DNA of 64,000 nucleotides, taken from positions 39,473,689 through 39,537,688 of the forward strand of contig CM042012.1 of the NCBI GenBank assembly GCA_023525715.1. The letters run 5' to 3'. Position 1 is the stretch's first letter. Each line of letters starts with the position of its first letter. Origin of the DNA: Cichorium intybus. Lineage: Eukaryota > Streptophyta > Magnoliopsida > Asterales > Asteraceae. The notes under the pieces were generated by a model. That model saw only the letters and a list, made by a program, of their open reading frames with translations. It had not been told where the DNA came from and did no database searches. This document shows positions 1-13,236 of the stretch, piece after piece. The position numbers were made by a program, and so were the translations under genes.

Positions 1-966
1 CGTGGTTGACTTCAGAAATACCCGTAGCAATATCGATGTCGGACACATCGCGGGTTATTTGCTCCACAACATTCGCCTCCTTAGCTTTTTGTCGCTTTGG
101 AAGCTTACAATTTGCAGCCCGGTGCCCGGGTTGCTCACAGTTGTGGCAATTCCCTTGAAACTTCTTTTTGAAGTTCCCACCTTTCGCCCCCAAGTTGGTA
201 GCTTTTCCTTTCTTTTGGAATTTGCCTTTAACGGACTTGTGCTTCCCAAAAGATTGACCATGTTCCACAACATTGGCTTTTTCCGAAGTAGAACTAATAT
301 TGCTACTCTTTTGAGCAACCTTATTGTCTTCCTCGATTCGGAGTCGAACAATGAGGTCCTCAATTGTCATCTCTTTTCGTTTATGTTTCAAATAATTCTT
401 AAAGTCAACCCAAGACGGGGGTAACTTCTCGATTATAGAAGCAACTTGAAAGGTCTCACTTATAACCATACCCTCGGCATGGATATCGTGTAGGAGGACT
501 TGAAGTTCTTGGACTTGTGTCATTACCGGCTTACTATCATTCATTTTATAGTCTAGAAACCGGGCAACCACAAATTTCTTGGCCCCGGCATCTTCGGTTT
601 TGTATTTTTTGTCTAATGAGTCCCATAGTTCTTTAGCCAATTTTGTTACACAATACACATTATAAAGTGAATCAACAAGACCATTAAGAACATAGTTCCT
701 ACACAAGAAATCGGAGTGTTTCCAAGCGTCGAGCGCACTCACGGCTTGGACATCCGCATCTTTAGTGAGTTGAGGGCCTCCTCGGTCAAGAATCACGCAA
801 GATTCAATGTAGTGAGGTAGAAGAACATCTTCTGTTGCCACCTTTTAAAATGCATACCGGAAAACTTTTCCGGTTTCTCCGCATGATTACTCGGCATGGT
901 AATCGTTGGAGTCCCTTGGGGAGGAGGGTTTGCTTGTTTTAGTGGATCAGAAGTTCCGGTTGTCAT
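1..966 (-). pseudogene. Ty1/copia Gag, broken and partial
   Basis: Read from a start codon at 966 on the minus strand, this is a copia-type Gag (retrotransposon capsid/nucleocapsid). The N-terminal part has the typical EKPEKFSGMHFKRWQQKM stretch. A CCHC zinc knuckle (CHNCEQPGHRAANC) lies at about 108-150. The frame is broken by a stop at 793-795, and a one-base loss shortly after it shifts the rest. The remainder down to position 1 is open in the shifted frame. Protease, integrase and RT would follow off the left edge or are lost. It lies 3' of an LTR fragment in the same minus orientation, so this is the 5' end of an element pointing left. No functional product is expected. Confidence 0.85.
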
Positions 967-1198
967 GCTATAAACACAAACCAAAATCGTAGGTGTAATC
1001 AAAGTAAATAAGAAAATTGTTTCTGAAAAACCAAATTATCAAACTGTAAATGATCGTTTGAACAGAAACTGGAAGGTAAAATTAGGAGCCTTGAAAAACA
1101 GAAAACTGTTACCGGAAAACAGTTCCTGAATTGCAAGAATTAATAACAGAAAAATTATTTTCGTTGTTCGTTTGGCACAAACGAATTTGTTTTAAGAC
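967..1198 (-). other. Copia leader between LTR fragment and gag
   Basis: This is untranslated leader of the inverted copia half, between the LTR edge at 1199 and the gag start. The usual initiator-Met primer site (TGGTATCAGAGC) is not present directly after the LTR. The first bases read on the minus strand are GTCTTAAAACAAATTCG, partly repeating a string inside the LTR. Either the element uses another primer or the site is mutated. Confidence 0.5.
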
Positions 1199-1652
1199 TG
1201 TTAGGAAAATATATATTGAAAATGCCAAAGAACAAAGAAAAACGAGAACAGTTGCTGAGGCCTGTGTTTGACACAGTTTCCTTAAAACAAATTCGCCCGG
1301 TATGGGTGTTTGTTTCCCAGGATACAACAGCAGGAAGCAATTCTTCTAGATTGCCCGAACCAACACTAGACCCGGATTATACCTTGGTTGTAGGATGAGA
1401 ACGAAGTGAACGCAGAAGTTGAGAAGAAGATGAAAACGTTGCATCTGGTGTCTCAATAGTAGCTCGAGTGTTGTATTTATACAGCGAAACGAAACTGACG
1501 AATTAAAGACACAAACGTAACTGAAAATTAAAGTCTCCTTAATACCAATATCAAAACCGAAATCAGTGTTTAATGGCAATTAATTTTCAGTTACGAACAA
1601 TTAAGAAAAGGAAAATATTTGCAAAAAGGTTCTTGAACTTTTCTGGTCGACC
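1199..1652 (-). repeat. Truncated copia 5' LTR, inverted
   Basis: On the minus strand this matches the 3' half of the LTR at 3388-4259 (about 3797-4259), ending in TTTTCCTAACA at 1199. The first ~410 bp of the LTR are missing. Instead the sequence passes at about 1652 directly into RT coding sequence of opposite orientation. The break lies next to a GGTCGACC palindrome, with a few G/C bases of possible microhomology. Confidence 0.8.
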
Positions 1653-2864
1653 GGGGATTTAGAAGAGGAAATCTACATGGAACAACCAGAAGGGTATGTT
1701 GCCCCAGGACAAGAGTCCAAGGTTTGCAAACTCGTGAAGTCATTATATGGGTTGAAACAAGCCCCAAAACAATGGCATCAGAAGTTTGACCATGTGATGA
1801 TGGAATCTGGATACAAGATTAACGAATGTGACAAGTGTGTTTATGTCAAAAACACAAATGATGGTTATGCTATCTTGTGTCTTTATGTTGACGGCATGCT
1901 TATTGTTGGTAGCAATGATAAAATGGTTCAGTCAACTAAAAACATGTTAAAGGCAAGGTTTGAAATGAAAGATATGGGTTTGGCCGATGTCATCCTAGGT
2001 GTGAAGATCACAAGGACTGACAGTGGACTTACATTAAGCCAAACTCATTATGTGGACAAAATTCTTGACAAGTTCAACTCCGGTGATTCTAATATAGCAA
2101 GAACACCAATTGATACAAGTCATCACCTAAGCAAAAACCGAGGTGAAGGAGTTGCACAAGTGGAATATGCAAGAATTATTGGTAGTCTGATGTACCTCAT
2201 GAGTTGTACTAGACCTGACTTAGCTTTTGCAATAAGCAGACTAAGCAGATATACTAGTAATCCAAGTGCTGAACATTGGAAGAGTATTACAAGAGTATTA
2301 CGATACTTAAGGTATACTCGCAATTATGGGTTGCACTATACACGATATCCTGAGGTGATAGAAGGGTATAGTGATGCAAATTGGATATCTGACGTAAATG
2401 ATTCCAAATCAACCAGTGGTTTCTTGTTCACACTTGGAGGTGGAGCTATATCATGGAAATCCTCCAAACAAACAGTTATAGCTAGATCCACAATGGAATC
2501 TGAGTTTATAGCACTTGACAAAAGTGGGGAAGAAGCTGAGTGGCTACATCAATTCCTGGAGGACATACCGGGATGGCCTAAACCAGTTTCCACAATATCT
2601 ATCCACTGTGATAGCCAATCGGCTATTGGACGAGCAGAAAGTGCTATGTACAATGGTAAGTCTAGACATATTCGTCGAAGACACAATACCATTAGAAAAC
2701 TAATCTCTACTGGCATTATATCTATCGACTATATAAGGTCTAAGGATAACATTGCCGATCCACTAACCAAAGGGTTAAACAGGGAGTCAGTTGGGAGAAC
2801 CTCGAGAGGAATGGGACTAAAACCCATGCATGAACAAGTTATTGCAAAGGAAAACCCAACCTAG
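1653..2864 (+). pseudogene. Ty1/copia reverse transcriptase-RNase H, 5'-truncated
   Basis: The open frame begins mid-RT (GDLEEEIYMEQPEGY) and runs about 400 codons to a TAG at 2862-2864. Visible RT motifs are LVKSLYGLKQAPKQW and, numbering from the Met at 1677, YVDG at residues 70-73. The family consensus is YVDD, so the second catalytic Asp is changed to Gly by GAC to GGC at 1893-1895. The connection contains GSLMYLMSCTRPDLAFA. The RNase H part shows SDANW, TMESEF, HCDSQSA and a HIRRRHNTIR box. Gag, protease, integrase and the start of RT are absent on this strand. The 3' untranslated part (2865-3387) ends in a polypurine tract (about 3376-3387) abutting the LTR. It cannot make active RT. 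Confidence 0.9.
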
Positions 2865-3387
2865 TTGACTGGAGATCCCAAGATCTAGGTTCAATGGGAC
2901 AACCTAATTGCATATAACATTTGTGAATCACTGTGGGGGGCAACCCTCACCCATTCCTAAAACATACAGTGATGCAGGTTAAGCTTATACGCGTTAATGA
3001 TAGATTGGAGATCATCACGCTTTAGCCTTTAATGATTATGATGGAATCACCTATGTAAGAGAGAAGTGGGGTCGCTTCAAAGGGAATTGTGTGGGCAAAT
3101 TCCTAAGAGATCTTACAGAACCAGGCAAGTGTCCATGACCATAACGGACACATCAATGAGAACCTAACTAGGTCAGGGCGAATCATGTGAGACACATATG
3201 GATTGTTTACACAAATGGCAGAACAGTTCAAGGACATCAAGTCTACTGGTCAGCTAGTAAAATAAATATGTTTCTTAAGGGAAGGTTCAAAGGGTCACAC
3301 CTACCTATCCTATGCATGATTCAACTGCTGGATTTTATCTTGAGTAAGATGAGAATGTACGATCAATTTTTCATTCATGTGGGGGAT

Positions 3388-4259
3388 TGTTGGAAAATTA
3401 ATTTTAATTAATTTCGTAAAATGGGTTTTTCCCATTTTTGAACACAAAATATAGTTCCATAAAACAATTTAATAAATTGTTATATGTTTGTGTTCTCCTT
3501 CGTGTTACCTTCGTTTTGATTGTTCACACGTCTAAAACGAATTTAAGATGAATGAGAAATTGTATCCCAAAGTGAGGAAGTTGGAAGAAGTTGGAAAATG
3601 AGTTAATGGGTTTTAACTCATCCCACATTGGTGGGGGAATGAAAAGGAAGTGAGTTTATAAGTCAAAAAGCTTTCATGCTTTGTAAGACTTAAAGCACAA
3701 AGGCTCTTTCTTGCGCGCGCAGGGGGGTGCAAATGCGAACCAGATTGGGTTAGGTTCACTGAACTTGTGTGCGAGCGCGCGTCCTGCGGGTACGAATGCA
3801 CCACCGGTCGACCAGAAAAGTTCAAGGACCTTTTTGCAAATATTTCCCTTTTCATAACGTTCGTAACTGAAAATTTAATGCAATTAAAACTGATTTTGGT
3901 TTTGTTTTGACTATTAAACAGAATTAAATTCGTCAGTTACGATTTGTGTATTAATTCGTCAATTACGTTTTTGTGCTATATAAACAGCACTCGAGCAACT
4001 GATGGAATACACTGATGAAACGATTCTCTCTTCTTCTCAACTTCTGTGTGCACTTCGTTCTTGTCTTACAACCAAGGTATAATCCGGGTCTAGTAACGGT
4101 TCGGGCAATCCAGAAGAATTGCTTCCCGCTGTTGTATCCTGGGAAACAAACACCCATACCGGGCGAATTTGTTTTAAGGAAACTGTGTCAAACACAGGCC
4201 TCAGCATTTATTTTCGTTTTCCTGTTCGATTGGCATTTCCGGTATATATTTTCCTAACA
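3388..4259 (+). repeat. Copia 3' LTR (872 bp)
   Basis: It begins TGTTGGAAAA directly after the purine-rich GTGGGGGAT tract and ends TTTTCCTAACA. The right boundary is supported because similarity to the inverted copy at 1199-1652 stops exactly at the terminal CA. A 5-bp target duplication cannot be tested since the matching left end of the element is missing. Confidence 0.85.
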
Positions 4260-4610
4260 CACATTTCATTGGAATGTCCTAGGAAGTTCATCGGAAAAAT
4301 GTTCCTAGGAAATTTCTCGGAAATTCATTCCCTAAGAAATTCCTTGGAAATCAGCTTCCTAGAAAATTTCTCGAAAATTCATTTCCTAGGAAGTTCCTCG
4401 GAAAATCCAACAAATTTAGTGTGTAGAAAAAGTCTCAGGAGTACCGACGAAAGTTTTTCCTCGGAAATGCTTTGAAAAGTTCCTTAGAAAATTTTTGGCC
4501 TATGTTTCCTAGGAGGGTTTTTCCTAGAATTCTCATTTCTTCGGAAACACCATCTTCCTAAGAATTTCCGAGGAATTTATTCCTTGGAAAATATTTTTTT
4601 TTTAGTAGTG
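4260..4610. mobile_element. CACTA transposon end with subterminal repeats
   Basis: The segment is a dense array of degenerate TTCC(T/G)(A/C)GGAAA units (TTCCTAGGAA, TTCCTCGGAAA and variants, more than ten). It ends at 4610 in TTTTTTAGTAGTG, the reverse complement of CACTACTAAAAAA. The CACTA hallmark terminus together with short subterminal repeats is typical of CACTA (En/Spm) elements, where the repeats bind transposase. The other end is not seen. The copia LTR appears to have inserted into or replaced the interior. Confidence 0.6.
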
Positions 4611-5400
4611 AAGATAAAAAAAATCATCGAATGAACTTAGTGAATTTCGGTGGATCGATCAAGTAGGTATGGTTGACTGATTTAAAACCTTTAAAACATT
4701 AAAAAATTATATAGATGTAACTAGGGAAGTTGGTAAAAAAAGTTGATGACAAAAATTAGAAAATATGTAGAAAATAGTGAAATCTTAAGCATAAAATGAC
4801 TACAAACGTAAAATCAACAAGACCGGAACTTTTAGAATTAAACACTGCTTTATCCCATTTAGGTGTTAATTTAATCATATGATATTTTGGTCAAACACAT
4901 AAAATAAAATAAAAAATCATTTCCAGTTTTCGCTTAAAAATCATTTTAATAGCAAGCCTTACACATCAGTTGTTTTATATCCATAATTATTATTTTTCAT
5001 GGAATCATTATTATCATAAGAATTTTTTGGACGCACATTTCAAGAATATGGTGTAACAAACTTATTTTTATTTTTCACAAATAACACTTTGTTTTGGTTT
5101 AGCATGAACAGAGTGAGTAATATGATTCACAAAAAAATATATTATGATCTTGTTATTATCAAGCAAAGATGGACTATTATCACATGAAGGTCTCACAAAT
5201 ATGGTGGTTTTAGAACTAGGTTTACCGGCATGCATATCCTAAACCATATTTATTAAGAAAAAGGAAAAAAAAGTGTTCTTTGCAAGAATTGAACCTTGTC
5301 TCTTAGAAGAAAGAGGTGTGCATTTATCATGAGCTACTACCAATTATGTGTTAATTTTGGCACCGTTATTATTATTATTATTATATATATTAAAAAGCGT
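4611..5400. other. AT-rich intergenic, nothing recognised
   Basis: No gene or repeat boundary could be identified. A short (ATT)n/(TA)n tract lies near 5365-5390. Confidence 0.5.
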
Positions 5401-5462
5401 AATTTTTTTGAACGTTACCTGGGGTTTTTTGGTTTCGGGTTGTCACGCTCCTATTCGGATCT

Positions 5463-5711
5463 TTGTGGATAAGGGTTTGCATGTCGTTCTTAGACACTGT
5501 GGTGATTTTCCGTCTTCATGGTAACCATTCCTTCCCCCACCGCTTCACCGCACTCTTCACATCGATCTCCGCTTTACCGAGCGGTCCAATGTTTCCTCCT
5601 TCATTCGTTTTTCTCACAATCAACGCCTCATCAGCAACTGCAATCGAAGCTTTTCCCCTTTCGTCATCGGCGTTCCTGTTAGGAGTTCCGATTGTTGACT
5701 CTGAGGTCTGA
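5463..5711 (+). other. Unidentified open frame (82 codons)
   Basis: It is locally richer in GC than its flanks and is followed by a TC-rich stretch resembling a plant 5' UTR (5715-5800). I do not recognise the peptide. It may be a captured exon or chance. Confidence 0.15.
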
Positions 5712-7002
5712 ATTAATCAAATCTTCTTCTTCGATTACTCTCGATTTCTCTAGGTTTCACTCTCGATTACTCTCGTGTCTTTGTCAGGCTATTTTTTTCG
5801 GGTAAGAAGATTTTAGGTTTTCGATTTTTGGGTTGTACAGAGGCTTTGGTTTTGTTCGATTGGAATTACCTGCTGAAAGCCAACCGTGAAAAACTTCCAC
5901 ATCGGAACTTTCACCAGTTGAAAAACCTCCCCATCGGAACTTTCACCGGCGCAAAGCAGTGATTTCCACCACTCTCTTCAGGTTCGTGTAGCCACCAACT
6001 TCTTCTCTCTTCATCCGTGTTTGCGTGGATAGGAAGCTGGTGAAGCAGACAGTAAATAAATCAAACCGATTTGTTTCCTTTTGTTTGGTCAAAAAGGGTT
6101 TCTGAACCCGACAATCAGGTGCTTTAGTTTGCTAATATTCAAAACTGAATGGATGAAGAGGAACAAGAACACGAACCAAAATCAGGTGCTTCAGCTTGAA
6201 GATTTACGGATCGTAGAAAATTCAGTAGATATATTAAAAAAATTGCGATGAAAGAACTCGTAAATTAGTTTATTCCTTTCTTAATTTTATCACCATCTTT
6301 ATTGTATTACGTCATTTACTCTCTAAATACAAATGCCGACTTCTTTCAAATGAAAACTTCTTTATTGAATTGATATTAATGTCTCTGCTTTTATCTTTTT
6401 GACTTTATAGGTGCATGATGCATGTCCACAAAATTTAAAGGTGCATCAAAATATTTGTAGGATCAAACATTATGGAAAATGGTTGAGCTTTCCTTCAATT
6501 ATAGAAAGGCATCGTCATATGCAGATTGAAAGGGTGAATATCTAATGGGCTCCCTCATCAAAAATTAAAATAAATTCAAGAGTTAGTTACATATTGTGGT
6601 TCGGTGTAATCTGATCATTTAGTCTTTAATAACTTTTTTTATTCAGATTGATTTTATAGTTTAATTTTGTTTGTTTATTGTGTGTGTGTGTGTGTGTGAA
6701 ATTGCCAGATTTGCCGTGCTGAAGACATAGTTGTGAATGGCATAATAGTATCATTCAGATTCATAGGGCAACGACTGTCATGTTGGACCTAGACGGCACA
6801 ATAATTGCTTCCGATTTAGGTATTTTTCCAGAGTTGGCAACATATCATTGGAATCGGAATTCAATTCCATTCTTATGAGTACAAAGTTGATTTCCATTGG
6901 AATAAAGAAAATCCTTCCATGTACTTCTGTTGGCCATTTGTGTGTATACTTTTGGTTTGAAAATTTGAATTACATTACCACTTTGTAAGAATACTTTAAT
7001 GT

Positions 7003-7830
7003 ATGGACTACTTTTCCCAGGGTGTTGAAATGTTTTTGGTTTGGGGAACTAATCAAATGGAGCCGGTCGTGGTGCTGGACATGGCGGCAGAGGGGGTAGC
7101 GGATGGTATCATGGAAGGAAGGCTGAGTGAAGGCGATACAACTTACGGGAGACCAGATCTTCCCTGTGAATTGGAAAGCGGAACTCTCGGTCCTAACGAG
7201 TCTGTTGGTCGTGTTGCTGGTGGTGGAATGATCGGTAAACTTTATTATATCATTGAACCTGAAATCTTTATTTATTATATAAATTTATAATCACTCGGTT
7301 TTATTTATGGTAGTGATGGGATCTAAACAATGTCCTCTTTCAAAGCTTGATATATACGGATCTATGACATCTTGATCTTATAAGGATGCATTGGGACCCG
7401 CTATCGTCATTTTGAGGGAACATATGAAGAACATTGAAAGGTAATACTATGTTTATTAAAACCTTGTATACCCACACAAGCATGTCCTTTACAACGCTTT
7501 TTTAGAAAATATTAAATTGTCCTTATAGTTTTGGCATGTGGTAGGTATGAGAAAGCAATTGACCCTGATGAAGAATTTTTGCAAGATATCGAGAAAAGAA
7601 TAAGTCTTGACCATTCATATCTGGCTGCAGAAACCAAGTTATGTTTTATACTTCCATAATTATAATCTTTTGATTATTCATTAGCCTTAAAACATGCACT
7701 TTTTTATTTTTTTTGATTTTTCATTTATCCTCGCATAACTGTGCAGGTTATTACAATCTTTGATGCAGCAGAGACTGTTAAAGAGCAATTTTACCTAGCA
7801 GTTGATAATGTTTCTAGGTAAGGTGAATTC
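7003..7830 (+). other. Unrecognised exon-like blocks
   Basis: Open blocks with plausible splice borders are present. One around 7384-7441 reads KDALGPAIVILREHMKNIER before a GT. Another near 7545-7640 includes DPDEEFLQDIEKRISLDHS. A third (7747-7818) follows TGTGCAG and ends at GTAAGG. They look like exons of one gene fragment, but I cannot name the family and the joins contain stops. Confidence 0.25.
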
Positions 7831-8234
7831 GTTTAAGCTCTATTCTTGATTTCCAATAAGGGCAAAATGCAAGAAATAGCAATGTAGTTTCTAATTATTC
7901 CTTACTATAGGATTATACTTTCAGATTATTTTTTTATTAAAGCATTGTACTTTACAGAATTTACTGATTGCAATGGGTGCCATGTTGGTTTGAGTTATAA
8001 CGAGATGGCACAGATTAACATGTTTTCATGCAATGTCATTGTCCACGTAGGACGCACATGTGTAATATACCGCTGATGTAGCAAAAAATCATATTTTTTA
8101 TAAAATTCGTATAATAAGATATTTAAAAAATTCTGCCAATTTTTTGAGTTGTATCATCAAACTGTCCCATACCACGAATTAACATCTTCTTATGATCTTC
8201 AGGGAATATGATTAATTTACGAAGTTATGTTCCT

Positions 8235-9476
<1,242 letters not shown>

Positions 9477-9512
<36 letters not shown>
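9477..9512. repeat. (TA)n right of the TIR element
   Basis: A short TA run resumes directly after the element. With 8243-8347 it forms the split target tract. Confidence 0.9.
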
Positions 9513-9515
<3 letters not shown>

Positions 9516-9803
9516 ATTCAATGGATGATGTATTAATAAAATAAAAGTTTGATGCTACGTTTAAATTTAAATATCTGATGTAGACAGTTTTTATAAAAAG
9601 TATAATTTCGTTGCCACTTTAGCGGTATATTACACATGTACGTCCTATCAACAAGGACATTGTATAGAAGCATCTTAATTTGTACCATGCCATCATAATT
9701 CAAATCAACATGTTATCCATTGTTATATTGGGTAAATTTTGTGAATTAGAATGCTCTAATAAGAAATAATTTGAAAATACAATGCTCTTCTTTGATGTTA
9801 CAG

Positions 9804-10008
9804 TCGAGTCTGGATCACATCCTCAGTTTCATGTTTTCTTGAAACAAGTCAGAATTAAAATATATATTTCTTCTTTTCTTTTGGTATTTTAATATTCTTT
9901 ATTTTTTATACACTATTTAAATGACAGGTTGTAGGTTTGGATTTGGTGGATGATGAAAGCAAGCTTGAAAGATGCCCTACAAAACACATGCCAACACCTT
10001 CACAATGG
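9804..10008 (+). pseudogene. AMP deaminase fragment (two exons with intron)
   Basis: AMP deaminase converts AMP to IMP in purine metabolism. Exon-like block 9804-9847 encodes SGSHPQFHVFLKQ after a TTACAG acceptor. Block 9928-10008, after a GACAG acceptor, encodes VVGLDLVDDESKLERCPTKH and then MPTPSQW. Both match the conserved SHPQLHVFLKQ-VVGFDLVDDESKPERRPTKH-MPTPAQW region of plant AMPD and keep the intron position. The following NPAFSYY segment and the catalytic core are missing. The downstream reading continues into an unrelated short tail with a stop near 10075. Retention of the intron argues for DNA-level capture or decay, not retroposition. Confidence 0.75.
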
Positions 10009-10564
10009 ATTTATATTGGTTTTCAGGGTCTTTTGAGTTTTGAGCCACCCACTTTTGATCATTCGATATGGGTTTGAGAAACAGGTAATTTTGGTCCCTC
10101 TTTCTCTTATGCTCTGTTTTATAACATCACATTTTATGATCAAGATTTTGTTTTTATAGTTATGTATCAAAGGATATTTATGTAAGGGAGTGTTGAGGTT
10201 GCAAAGAGAGGACAGATTCCGCTGAGGGACGGGGAGTATGATGCAATGGAATCGGTGATTGAGAGGGCAGATGGAGGTGGTTGTGGCGAAAGCGGATATG
10301 TTGAGGACGAGAACGGCCTAGAGGGTGGTGGAGATATTAACGCCGACGCATAACTTGAGGTTTTTAACGATGGTGACGAACTTGCAGATTAAAATCAGGA
10401 TGTGTTGTTGGCAGCTTGATGCCCAGAGAGGACGATGAGATAAGCAGTTGACTGTGTGATCAATTTCTGCTTCTTTTCCAATAAAAGAAAGTATTTCTTC
10501 GTTTTTGCTTTTAAATCCATAAACCGGTTTTCATCAATAACAAAAAGACTAAAAAAAACCCAGA

Positions 10565-10595
10565 ACGCACGTGCGTAGCATGAAGCTACAGCTAG
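10565..10595 (+). other. Candidate Helitron 3' terminus
   Basis: Palindrome ACGCACGTGCGT (10565-10576) is followed by a 5-bp stem hairpin GTAGC-ATGAA-GCTAC and then CTAG before T. This fits the hairpin-plus-CTRR end of plant Helitrons. No cognate 5' end or empty site was found. Confidence 0.35.
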
Positions 10596-10909
10596 TTATA
10601 TAACTAATTTCTGAAAATACTTTGCAAAGCTTCCGTATATAATTAGTTATTCGAAAAAAAGGTTTGGAAATTCAGTACATATCATATATTTAATTGTTTC
10701 TGTTATAATATAACATTTTTCTTGTAAAAATGAACATTTACTCCAAATAACTCATGATGTCGACTTACAATTTATAAATAAATAAATTTTCGCTGCGTAC
10801 CTGATAAACCCTCAATTTAAACAAGACAAAGCAAAAGCAAAGCTTAGAAATAAAAATAGTAGCTGCAAGAATAGAATTCGAAACCCCCACTAACCGTAAT
10901 GGAAGTGAT

Positions 10910-11373
10910 TAGGGCGGTAAACGAACCAAACGTTCAGCGAACCGTTCATGAATTTTTCGGCGGAAAGTTCGTTTATGTTCGTTTATTTAATAAATGAACG
11001 AACATGAACACAAATTCTCGTTCGTTTAGTTAAATGAACGAACATAGACAATGATATTGTTCGTTCAATTATATTCGTGAACGTTCGTTTATGTTTTTGG
11101 TTTACGTTCATTTATGTTTGTTCATTTTATGTTCGATTGTATTTGATTACATTACAATATTATATCTTAGTTTATGTTTATATATGTTCAATTGAGTTTG
11201 TTTATCTATGTATGTTTATACTTGTTTATGTTAGTTTAGTATGTTCACGAACATAAACGAACGAACATGAACAAGAAAACGCGTTCGTTTATCCGTTCAT
11301 GTACGTTCATTTGTTCAAATAACTTAAACAAACAAACATGAACATACCCTCGTTTGATTCGTTTACAGCCCTA
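10910..11373. mobile_element. hAT-type MITE, copy 1
   Basis: The left end is TAGGGCGGTAAACGAACC. The right end is the near-complement GATTCGTTTACAGCCCTA. The interior is many short GTTCGTTTATG/CATAAACGAAC units and no coding frame. It is the same family as 43152-43650. A convincing 8-bp target duplication is not seen here, probably because the right border took part in a local duplication. Confidence 0.75.
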
Positions 11374-11470
11374 GATAACACTAAAGCAAGCACAATTATT
11401 TGTTTTATATTGCCACATTAAATCTATATAAAAAATTAGAAAACACTGTTCATCAACTTTGCAAACTACA
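11354..11470 (+). repeat. Direct repeat copy 1 (starts in the MITE TIR)
   Basis: About 115 bp beginning TTTGATTCGTTTACAGCCC and continuing into flanking DNA (AACACTAAAGCAAGCACAAT). It recurs at 13117-13236 in the same orientation with few differences. Confidence 0.85.
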
Positions 11471-11471
11471 A

Positions 11472-11796
11472 AGGGCAAATTTCATAAAAAACACTAAGTT
11501 TTCAAAAAAAAATTCGATTTTGACATTGTGTTATTTTTTTCAATTCACTCCCTAAGTTTTCGATTTTTTTCATTTAAGTCACTATGTTTTCAATTTTGTT
11601 TCAATATTGACCACGTGACCGGTCAACCCGGTTTTCAGCTAACGTGGCACCAAGGTGTCAAAATTGAAACAAAATTAAAAACATAGTGATTTAATTGGAA
11701 TAAATTGAAAACTTAGTGTCTTAATTGAGAAAAAATGACACAGTGTCAAAATTGAATTTTTTTTGAAAACTTAGTGTCTTTTTTGAAACTTGTCCT
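11472..11796. mobile_element. Palindromic MITE, copy 1 (about 325 bp)
   Basis: The two ends are long inverted repeats of each other. The left starts AGGGCAAATTTCATAAAAAA, and the reverse complement of the right starts AGGACAAGTTTCAAAAAAG. Both continue into CACTAAGTTTTC. The centre holds a CACGTGACCGGTCAACCCGG segment. A second copy lies at 12787-13115 in inverted orientation. Confidence 0.75.
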
Positions 11797-11875
11797 ACGT
11801 TTTTTTAAAAGTACAAAAACGACTTTTTATGTTTTTAGTAGTATAGATATATTTTTAACAAGTATAGATAAATTT

Positions 11876-11879
<4 letters not shown>

Positions 11880-11958
<79 letters not shown>
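11880..11958. repeat. (TA)n microsatellite
   Basis: About 79 bp of uninterrupted TA. Any Tyr-Ile repeat frame here is spurious. Confidence 0.95.
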
Positions 11959-12700
<742 letters not shown>

Positions 12701-12786
12701 TTTTAAAAATGTATGTATACTTGTAAAAAATATATATTTATACTTCTAAAAATGTAAAAATACGTATTTATACTTTAAAAAATTGT

Positions 12787-13115
12787 AGGGCAATTTCCAA
12801 AAAAGACACTAAGTTTTCAAAAAATTCCGATTTTGACACTGTGTTATTTTTTTCAATTAAGTCGCTATGTTTTCAATTTTTTCCAATTAAGTCACTATCT
12901 TTTCAATTTTGACACCTTGGTGCCATGTCACCATGTCACGTCAGCTGAAAACCGGGTTGACCGGTCACGTGGTCAATATTGAAACAAAATTAAAAACATA
13001 GTGATTTAAATGAAAAAAATTGAAAACTTAGTGACTTAATTGAAAAAAAAAAATAACACTGTGTCAAAATCGAATTTTTTTGAAATCTTAGTATATTTTA
13101 TGAAATTTTCCGTCC
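12787..13115. mobile_element. Palindromic MITE, copy 2 (inverted)
   Basis: Same family as 11472-11796, with the asymmetric centre (CCGGGTTGACCGGTCACGTG) in the opposite direction. Ends are AGGGCAATTTCCAAAAAAG and, on the reverse strand, AGGACGGAAAATTTC. No coding frame. Confidence 0.75.
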
Positions 13116-13116
13116 T

Positions 13117-13236
13117 TTGATTCGTTTACAGCCCTAGATAACACTAAAGCAAGCACAATTATTTGTTTTGTATTGCCATTAAATCTATAAAAAAAATTAG
13201 AAAACACTGTTAATCAACTTTGCAAACTGCAAATGA
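13117..13236 (+). repeat. Direct repeat copy 2
   Basis: Same-orientation copy of 11354-11470. It starts with the hAT-MITE terminal sequence but without the rest of that MITE. It thus marks a duplication or rearrangement around the MITE pair and AT-rich block. Confidence 0.85.

Noticed and set aside
2..424. 140-codon plus-strand open frame at the left edge
   Set aside because: It is the antisense of the copia gag zinc-knuckle region, which carries clear family motifs on the minus strand.
5280..5350. Possible degenerate tRNA-like sequence
   Set aside because: No consistent cloverleaf or B box could be drawn.
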